DNA of 10,000 nucleotides, taken from Eimeria necatrix (lineage: Eukaryota; Apicomplexa; Conoidasida; Eucoccidiorida; Eimeriidae). A program made the position numbers and the translations under genes. Of this stretch, positions 5,504 to 10,000 are shown piece after piece (positions within the stretch are counted from its first letter, which is position 1; every line of letters begins with the position of its first letter). The stretch spans positions 5,001-15,000 of the forward strand of contig NW_013652602.1 in the NCBI RefSeq assembly GCF_000499385.1, in the 5' to 3' direction. Below the pieces are notes generated by a model. It had not been told where the DNA came from. It did not search any database and saw only the letters and a program-made list of their open reading frames with translations.

Positions 5504-7257
5504 GCACACAGGACTGCTGCAGCTGCTAGTTGAAGTGACAGCCGAGAAGGAGACTCTGCTGCAGCAAAGGAGACAGCTGAGGGAGGAGGAGAAGCAGCTG
5601 CAGCAGCAGCTCGAGTGAGAAAGTCCACAATTAGGGTTTAGGGTTTAGGGTTTAGGGTTTAGGGTTTAGGGTTTAGGGTTTGAGTGGCGTGTTTCGCGGC
5701 GCTGTGTCTTTAGGGTTCAAGGAAGGGGACTCAGTCTTTTTCAAGCAGTTCTAATGGAGTGAGCATGCAAACCCTAAACCCTAAACCCTAAGCCCTAAAC
5801 CCTAAACCCTAAACCCTAAACCCTAAAAAATGGGACAACGGCACGGCGAAGCTAGACGCGAAGGCTTTGCGCCTAAACCGTAAACCCTAAACCCTAACCC
5901 TAAACCCTAAGCCCTAATCCTAAACCCTAACCCTAAACCTTAAACCCTATCCCTAAACCCTAACCCTAAACCCTAAACCCTAAACCCTAAACCCTTTGTG
6001 GAGTGCATCTCAGCTTCGGGGTCTCCGGCCTGCAGGGCCTCTTGGGGCACCCAAAGGAGTCAAAAAGGAAATTAGAAAAAGAAGAAAAAGAAAATAAAAA
6101 AGAAATTAAAAAAGAAAATAAAAAAGAAATTAAAAATGAAATCAAAAATGAAATCAAAAATGAAATTAAAAAAGAAATCAAAAAAGACAAACCTCCTTCC
6201 GCCAAGTACCTTCTTCAAGCCCGCAGAGACCCAGTAAGTCAGTACCCTCATTGTCGCCTCAAGGGGCCCCCCGGGGGGCCCCGGGGGGGCCCCTGGGGGC
6301 CCTTAAGGGGGCCCCCTGGGGGCCCTTAAGGGGGCCCCTGGGGCCCCCTGGGGCCCCCTTGGGGGCCCCCCCGCGGGGCCCTTAAGGGGGCCCCAGGAGC
6401 GGCTTCTAAGGAGGCCTTTAGGGTACTAGGGCCCCCTGGGGGCCCCCTGGGGGCCCCCAAAGGGTTCAGGGGCCCCTGCTGAACCCTTCTGGGGGCCCCC
6501 TGGGGGCCCCCAAAGGGTTCAGCAGGGGCCCCTGAAGAGCGCCGAGGGGGCCCCCTGAGGCCCCTGTGTGGGGCCGGGGAGCAGCAGCAGCAAATTGGAC
6601 TTTTATTTATTTATTTATTTATTTGTTTATTTGTTTTTGTTTAAATGTTTATTTTATTTTAAAAGTATTTTAAAGTCTTTTCTTTTTGCTGCTAACAGTT
6701 TTCCTTATTTTCTTTTTTCTCTTTTTCTCTTTGCTGCTGCCAGGGCCTCCAAAGAGACACGGGGGGCCCCCCTGTCCCTTTTGCTGCTGCTGCTGCTGCT
6801 GGGGCCCCTGTGGGGCTGGGGGCCCCCATAGGGGGGCCCCCCAGCAGCCCCTGCGACTTGGGGGGCCCCTGGGGGCCCCCAGACCTGCTGGGGGCCCCCA
6901 GGCCACTAGGGGCCCCCGGGGGGCCCCCAGGGGAACAGCCCCAGCTTGCTGCAGACAATAACGGAGACACAGGGGGCCCCCTGCCCCTGGGGGCCCCCCC
7001 GGGGGCCCCCCCGGGGGCCCCCCTGGGGGCCCCCCTGGGGGCACCCCTGGGGGCCCCCCTGGGTACCCTATCTCTAGGGGCCCCCTGGGGGCCCCTGCCG
7101 CTAGGGGCCCTCCAGGGGGCCCCCAATGCGGGGGCCCCCTCGGCATTTGCAGCTGAGAAAAAGGGTACAGGAAGTGTTGTAAAGGGAACAGAAGGAGATT
7201 GCTGCTCCAGTGGAGACTCTGCTGCTGCTGCTGCTGCAGGTGGGTGCAGCAGCAACG

Positions 7258-7305
<48 letters not shown>

Positions 7306-7494
7306 GCGGCGTCTCTGTGGGAGATGATAGGCCTGGAAATGAAAGCACAGGGGACTGCAGCAGTGGGAGCAGCAGCAGCACCTTCAGCAGCAGCAGCAGC
7401 ACCTTCAGCAGCAGCAGCAGCACCTTCAGCAGCAGCAGCAGCACCTTCAGCAGCAGCAGCAGCACCAAACTCCTAGGTAGCAGCATAATAGAGA

Positions 7495-7534
<40 letters not shown>

Positions 7535-7729
7535 GCAGCAAGAGTGGCGCTGCAGAAGCCGGCTGCTGGCACTTCAAATCAGCGAAGCTCTTGGCCTTGA
7601 AGAGCCTTCGGGGGCTTTTGCTGCTGCTGCTGCCAGTGCTGCAGCAGCAGCAGCAGCAGCAGAAGAAGATTGCTGCGCTGCTGAAGCTGCAGCAGAAAGA
7701 GAGGCACAATCCACGCCGCCGACCGCTCT

Positions 7730-7773
<44 letters not shown>

Positions 7774-7826
7774 ACCCTCCGGCTGCTGCACTGGAAGACA
7801 CAGCGCCCAGCGCGGCTGGGAGTTCG

Positions 7827-7857
<31 letters not shown>

Positions 7858-7913
7858 GCTCTGCAGCTGCTGCTTCGAAGCAGCCGCACTCCCTTCCCTT
7901 TTACCCGAGTGCT

Positions 7914-7958
<45 letters not shown>

Positions 7959-8069
7959 GGGGACCCTTTTGCTGCTGCAAGGACTGCAGATAGGGGGGCC
8001 CCTTCTCCGCCGCAGGAGCAGCAAAGCCTGCAGCAGCATCGGCTGCCCCCCGATGGAACCCAGAGCCCT

Positions 8070-8120
<51 letters not shown>

Positions 8121-8437
8121 GCAGCAGAAGCAGCCACAATCAAGTCTTGTTCAGAGGGGGGCCCCCAAGCAGCAGCTAAAGAGTCTCAGGGGCCCCTGGA
8201 GACCTCAGAAGTTGCTGCGCAAGTGTCTGCCAGAGGCAGAAGCAGCAGCAGCAGCAACAACAGCAACGGCAGCAGCAGCAGCAGCAGCAAAACCAGCAGC
8301 AACACCAGCAGCAATAGCAGCAGCGATTCCAATAGCAGCGACAGCAGCAGCAGCAGGCGCTTCGCTGCGACGGCAAACAGCAGCTGCACTCACGACAGCA
8401 GCAGCAATGGGACCCGCAGCAGCAGCAGCAGCAGCAA

Positions 8438-8474
<37 letters not shown>

Positions 8475-8927
8475 AACAGTAGCAGCAGCAGTAGCAGCAG
8501 CAGTAGGCGTCGAGCTGCAGCAGAGCCGCTGACCCTTGCGGAGGCGTTCAGCAGCAGCAGGATCAGCAGCAGCAGCAAAAGCAACAGCAGCAGAAGCAGC
8601 AGCAACAGCAGAAGCAGCAGCAGCAAAAGAGCAGACACTGCAGACCTGTTGCTGCAGAAGCGGCCCTCTCCCGGAGGCAGTCGGGCTTCAGGTGCTGCAG
8701 CAGATTCAGCAGCAGCAGCTGCTGCTGCAGCAGCAGCAGCTGCTGCAGCTGCTGCAGCAGCAGGTTCTGCTGCTGCTGCTGCAGCAACGAAAAAGCCACA
8801 GGGGCCCCCGGAGGGTCCTGTACCCTCTCTGCGGCTAGCCAGGGGGCCCCCAGAAGTGGGGGGCCCCCCTGGACTATTTGCTGCTGAAAGGGCCCCCCTG
8901 AAGACCCTTTGGGGTGTGCGGCCGCCT

Positions 8928-8958
<31 letters not shown>

Positions 8959-9183
8959 GAAACAGGAGCCTCACTGCAGCAGCAGCAGCAGCAGCAGCAG
9001 CGGTGCAGCCTGCTGCTGCAGGCAGCCAGCAGCAAATAAGGGAAGGAGGGGGGCCCCTCCTTGAAGTAGAAGTGAACCCAAAAAGGGGGGGGGGCCTCCT
9101 GGTATCTTGGGAGGTGAAGGGGGCCCCCTCGAGGCCCTTGCTGCTGCAGGCTTGTGTCCTTCAGTGCAGCAGCAGCAGCAGCA

Positions 9184-9216
<33 letters not shown>

Positions 9217-9324
9217 CTGGCGGGGAAAGTAGGCAGCAGCAGCTGCTGCTGCACTCCGATTGCAGCCCTCTCTCAATCCCCCCTTTAAGCAGCAGCGGCG
9301 AGTACCACATTACTCTCTTAGTGA

Positions 9325-9391
<67 letters not shown>

Positions 9392-10000
9392 GCCAGTGTG
9401 TGGGGTTTCTGTACAACTTGCTCTCGAAAACAACAATATAATTAATCAAAGAATAAGACCTTTGCCAGTCCACAGACTTTCCATTAGGGGCCCCCCAACC
9501 CCCAGGGGGGCCCCCACCCCCGGGGGCCCCCTGACCCCCCAGGGGGGCCCCCCACAGGGGGGCCCCCCAGCCCCCCTGGGGGCCCCCGCACAGGGGGGCC
9601 CCCTAGACCCTATGGGGCCCCCGGCCCCAGGGGGCCCCCCAACCCCCAAGGGGGCCCCCACCTCACAGGGGCCCCCAACCCCCAGGGGGGCCCCCATCCC
9701 AGGGGGGCCCCCCAGTGAGTTTGCTGGGGGCCCCCAGACCTCCCCAGGGGCCTCTCCAGAGGGGCAAGCCACTGGGGGGGCCCCTGAAGGGGGCCCCCAA
9801 AGCTTCCCAAGCATGCGGGGGGCCCCCCCGCAATTGCTGCTGACAGAACAAGAACAACAACCCCACCAAGGGGGGCCCCCCAGCAGCAACTTAACCCAGG
9901 GGGTCCCCCGGGGGCCCCCTGAGGCCCCTGGGGGCCCCTGGGGGGACTTCAGCAGCAAGGGCACACAGCGCAGTGTACGTACACCGGCGACTGCAGCAGC
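5022..10000 (+). CDS. Proposed four-exon low-complexity protein, runs off right edge
   Basis: Model: exons 5022-5115, 5512-5614, 6014-6233 and 6744 to beyond 10000. The introns (396, 399 and 510 bases) all use GT-AG, and the frame is kept at each join (phases 1, 2 and 0). The product begins with a 31-residue segment, then a coiled coil (about 33-65), a Lys/Glu-rich tetrapeptide repeat (96-123), and from residue 140 at least 1085 residues of Ala, Ser and Gln runs with Gly/Pro-rich blocks. No enzyme or binding domain was recognised. Homopolymer runs of Ala, Ser and Gln are known to be abundant in Eimeria proteins. The model may instead be two genes: a short 66-residue protein ending at TGA 5616-5618, and a later gene that includes exon 4. 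Exon 4 is solid; the joins are inference. Confidence 0.45.
5122..5160 (-). repeat. Interstitial telomere-like array 7, CCCTAAA, inside intron 1
   Basis: Five heptamers with CCCCAAA at the left and CCCTAAG at the right. The array starts five bases after the proposed donor. Confidence 0.9.
5180..5233. repeat. CAG tract with one CAA
   Basis: About seventeen CAG units broken once by CAA near 5219-5221. It can pair with (CTG)13 at 5464-5502. Confidence 0.9.
5512..5618 (+). CDS. Exon 2, coiled-coil segment
   Basis: With one base carried from exon 1 this reads GLLQLLVEVTAEKETLLQ followed by QRRQLREEEKQLQQQL and E. Leu, Val and charged residues are spaced as in an amphipathic coiled coil. The composition is complex, unlike the flanking CTG repeats. 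It can end at TGA 5616-5618, giving a 66-residue protein, or splice at the overlapping donor CTCGA|GTGAGA (exon end 5614) into exon 3 in frame. The exon may begin as far left as 5263, adding two poly-Ala blocks around SKCSYLRAGPQFRFLR. The family was not recognised. Confidence 0.55.
5631..5682 (+). repeat. Interstitial telomere-like array 8, TTTAGGG
   Basis: Six perfect TTTAGGG units plus partial units at both ends. This is the only array right of the AT-rich core in the TTTAGGG orientation. Confidence 0.93.
5769..5824 (-). repeat. Interstitial telomere-like array 9, CCCTAAA
   Basis: Eight AAACCCT units, one of them AAGCCCT. The array is the inverse complement of array 8, so the pair can form a long stem around the 5683-5768 spacer. 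Confidence 0.93.
5872..5996 (-). repeat. Interstitial telomere-like array 10, mixed heptamer and hexamer
   Basis: About eighteen units. Besides CCCTAAA there are CCCTAA hexamers, giving CTAAC at three places, and the variants CCCTAAG, TCCTAAA, CCTTAAA and CCCTATC. It is the most heterogeneous array in the window. Confidence 0.9.
6014..6233 (+). CDS. Exon 3, Lys/Glu-rich tetrapeptide repeat
   Basis: With two bases carried from exon 2 it reads D, then FGVSGLQGLLGHPKESKRK, a Glu/Lys run, seven EIKK/EIKN-type tetrapeptides (residues 96-123) and DKPPSAKYLLQARRDP. The frame has stops before it (TAA 5988) and no ATG, so it must be reached by splicing. GTG at 6003 is not a plausible eukaryotic start. 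The exon ends at CCCA|GTAAGT, a strong donor hexamer with A instead of G at the last exon base. An alternative acceptor, CTGCAG ending at 6035, does not fit phase with exon 2. The repeat is highly charged and probably helical. Confidence 0.42.
6102..6185. repeat. 12-bp minisatellite, seven units
   Basis: Units GAAATYAAAAAW repeat seven times without slippage (the second unit has GAAAAT). The period is four codons. Units differ by ATT/ATC, both Ile, and by AAA/AAT (Lys/Asn). Reading on the other strand gives FLIS repeats, taken as a shadow. Confidence 0.88.
6258..6560. repeat. GGGGCCCC-type repeat domain inside intron 3
   Basis: Dense GGGGGCCCCC palindromes include GGCCCTTAAGGGGGCC units near 6299-6320, 6325-6335 and 6380. 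A 34-base direct repeat (6436-6469 and 6489-6522) lies within it, as does a perfect 24-base inverted repeat (6465-6488 and 6513-6536). Several stops interrupt the gene's frame in this region, so it is not coding for this gene. Confidence 0.85.
6600..6665. repeat. TTTA/TTTG-rich stretch in intron 3
   Basis: TTTA repeats pass into GTTT and ATTTTATTTT units shortly upstream of the branch site. Confidence 0.8.
6744..10000 (+). CDS. Exon 4, Ala/Ser/Gln-run and Gly/Pro-rich protein, open at right edge
   Basis: Codons in the frame starting at 6744 run to base 10000 without a stop (1085 codons). The first in-frame ATG is at 9613, so the exon is entered by splicing. Numbered from ATG 5022: Gly/Ala/Pro-rich 158-271; AEKKGTGSVVKGTEGDC at about 275-291; Ser15 312-326; four TFSSSSS heptads 352-379; Ser12 391-402; complex segment 403-431 including EWRCRSRLLALQISEALG; Ala runs at 470-482, 503-510, 529-541 and 583-596; Ser/Asn-rich 639-770; Ala18 795-812; Gln10 868-877; Ala9 884-892; Ser runs 948-963; Gln21 1001-1021; complex segment 1022-1053 with CGVSVQLALENNNIINQRIR; then Gly/Pro-rich to 1200. 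CAG repeats appear in all three phases, yet the frame never breaks. No domain was recognised; location and role are unknown. Confidence 0.78.
7260..7304. repeat. (AGC)15 tract, Ser15
   Basis: Uninterrupted AGC units in the exon 4 frame, followed by GGCGGC (Gly-Gly). Confidence 0.9.
7380..7463. repeat. Four perfect 21-bp units coding TFSSSSS
   Basis: ACCTTC followed by five AGC repeats four times with no mismatch. The heptad is preceded by SGSSSS and followed by TKLLGSS. Perfect identity suggests recent expansion. Confidence 0.92.
7734..7772. repeat. (GCT)13 tract, Ala13
   Basis: CTG-orientation repeat read as GCT in the exon 4 frame. A second GCT8 tract follows at 7833-7856. Confidence 0.88.
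7911..8114. repeat. Two CAG-orientation tracts read as Ala
   Basis: Bases 7911-7949 code Ala13 (GCT then GCA), followed by Thr-Ala-Ala. Bases 8073-8114 code Ala14. Both are read as GCA in the exon 4 frame. They flank a short complex segment with PPQEQQSLQQHRLPP. Confidence 0.86.
8241..8634. repeat. Ser/Asn-rich AGC repeat block
   Basis: AGC is the basic unit, with AAC, AAT, GAC, ACC, AGT, AGA and AAA interruptions, mostly single-base changes. The result is Ser with Asn, Asp, Thr, Arg and Lys insertions, a pattern of ageing CAG repeats. A complex stretch, RRRAAAEPLTLAEAF, lies at about 8504-8549. Confidence 0.82.
8709..8762. repeat. Mixed GCA/GCT Ala18 block
   Basis: CAG- and CTG-orientation repeats alternate several times within 54 bases, but in the exon 4 frame every codon is GCA or GCT, both Ala. 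The block is DNA-palindromic in parts. Confidence 0.86.
9327..9389. repeat. (CAG)21 tract, Gln21
   Basis: Twenty-one perfect CAG codons in the exon 4 frame, the longest pure trinucleotide tract in the window. Other tracts nearby are Gln10 at 8928-8957 and Ser10 at 9186-9215. Confidence 0.92.
9486..9950. repeat. GGGGCCCC-type repeat block, coding
   Basis: GGGGGGCCCCCC palindromes recur every 15-25 bases, linked mostly by ACCCCCA, CAGG and CCCAGG. In the exon 4 frame they give GGPP, GAP and TPRGAP units. After about 9710 more complex residues are mixed in (SEFAGGPQTSPGASPEG and LLLTEQEQQPHQ). Confidence 0.88.
9973..9984. promoter_or_regulatory. Recurrent palindrome copy 7, core only, within exon 4
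   Basis: GTGTACGTACAC is the perfect 12-base core; the outer arms (CA and CG) do not match. Here it is read as coding sequence (SVRTP), unlike the other copies. Confidence 0.45.

Larger units (their letters stand above)
5116..5511 (+). other. Intron 1, holding telomere-like and CAG/CTG repeats
   Basis: Donor GTGAGG at 5116; acceptor CACACAG ends at 5511. Inside are a CCCTAAA array (5122-5160), a CAG tract with one CAA (5180-5233), mixed CAG/CTG DNA and (CTG)13 at 5464-5502, which could serve as a pyrimidine-bearing tract. From 5238 the same reading frame is open through to exon 2 and codes mostly Ala. Acceptors CCCGCAG (ends 5262), GCTACAG (5271) or TTTTCCAG (5280) would also keep phase. The true intron may therefore end there, with a longer, poly-Ala exon 2. 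Confidence 0.42.
5615..6013 (+). other. Intron 2, built of inverted telomere-like arrays
   Basis: Donor GTGAGA at 5615; acceptor GCATCTCAG ends at 6013. It contains a TTTAGGG array, an 85-base spacer, a CCCTAAA array, a 47-base spacer and a second CCCTAAA array. The last array carries three CTAAC variants (5894, 5927 and 5960) that fit a branch-site consensus; the last lies about 50 bases before the acceptor AG. The acceptor's pyrimidine tract is weak. Confidence 0.42.
6234..6743 (+). other. Intron 3 with strong 3' splice signals
   Basis: Donor GTAAGT at 6234-6239. The 3' end is classical: TGCTAAC at 6690-6696 (branch A about 6695), a pyrimidine tract at 6699-6737, and CTGCCAG ending at 6743. 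In-frame TAA at 6693 blocks read-through. The interior holds GGGGCCCC-type DNA (6258-6560), a CAG trimer (6582-6590) and a TTTA-rich stretch (6600-6665). The 3' signals are the best in the window; the donor is a reasonable guess. Confidence 0.58.

Noticed and set aside
5987..6205. Minus-strand FLIS repeat frame
   Set aside because: It is the antisense of the EIKK/EIKN repeat; its Phe/Leu/Ile/Ser pattern follows from the 12-bp unit.
7380..7463. CRISPR-like repeat array
   Set aside because: The 21-bp units are contiguous, without spacers, and encode an in-frame heptapeptide repeat in a eukaryotic exon.
6670..7534. Minus-strand Leu-, Pro- and Gly-rich frames
   Set aside because: They cross the pyrimidine tract and acceptor of exon 4 in antisense and are mirror images of its CAG and GGGGCCCC repeats.
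7591..8532. 313-codon plus-strand frame of Leu and Gln runs
   Set aside because: It needs a TTG start, is closed on both sides and overlaps the much longer open frame of exon 4. Its Gln/Leu alternation is the shifted reading of Ala runs.
7473..9436. Several minus-strand Cys-, Ala-, Gln- or Leu-run frames
   Set aside because: They are antisense readings of CAG tracts, each ending where complex sequence begins.
9446..9964. 172-codon minus-strand Gly/Pro-rich frame
   Set aside because: GGGGCCCC repeats are stop-poor on both strands. The plus-strand frame is continuous with 2.7 kb of upstream open frame, while this one stops at 9446.

Overview
The window looks like nuclear DNA of an Eimeria-like coccidian (Apicomplexa). 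The grounds are long CAG/CTG tracts that read as Ala, Ser or Gln runs in one open frame, many interstitial TTTAGGG/CCCTAAA telomere-like arrays, and intron-bearing genes. No bacterial gene, tRNA, rRNA, CRISPR array or transposon was recognised. The species is not determined.

Layout. (1) 1-666, minus strand: the 5' part of a Gly/Pro-rich gene. It starts at ATG 666 and runs off the left edge, built largely on GGGGCCCC-type repeats. (2) 667-5021: a divergent intergenic region of about 4.3 kb. It holds CTG tracts, a TTTAA-rich stretch, three TTTAGGG arrays (1497-1875), an extremely AT-rich core (about 1930-4080: AAAT, AT, AAATAA, AATTAT and ATT microsatellites plus a 79-bp tandem duplication), CCCTAAA arrays (4166-4404 and 4767-4805) and CAG tracts. 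A recurring palindrome based on GTGTACGTACAC is scattered through it, with one more copy near the right edge. (3) 5022-10000, plus strand: a proposed four-exon gene running off the right edge. Exon 1 is 5022-5115, exon 2 ends at 5614 (start 5512, or 5263-5281 in a longer form), exon 3 is 6014-6233 and exon 4 is 6744 to beyond 10000. Exon 4 is the strongest call: one frame without a stop for 3257 bases, directly after a textbook branch site, pyrimidine tract and AG.

The two genes are divergently transcribed and each is cut by a window edge. The plus-strand product would have a short N-terminal segment, a coiled coil, a Lys/Glu repeat, and then more than 1000 residues of Ala/Ser/Gln runs alternating with Gly/Pro-rich blocks and a few short complex segments. 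No catalytic domain was recognised in either protein. The introns hold telomere-like arrays, CAG/CTG tracts and GGGGCCCC repeats, so the same simple repeats occur in exons, introns and intergenic DNA.

The exon joins come from reading splice signals and frames by eye. They are inference until transcripts are mapped.
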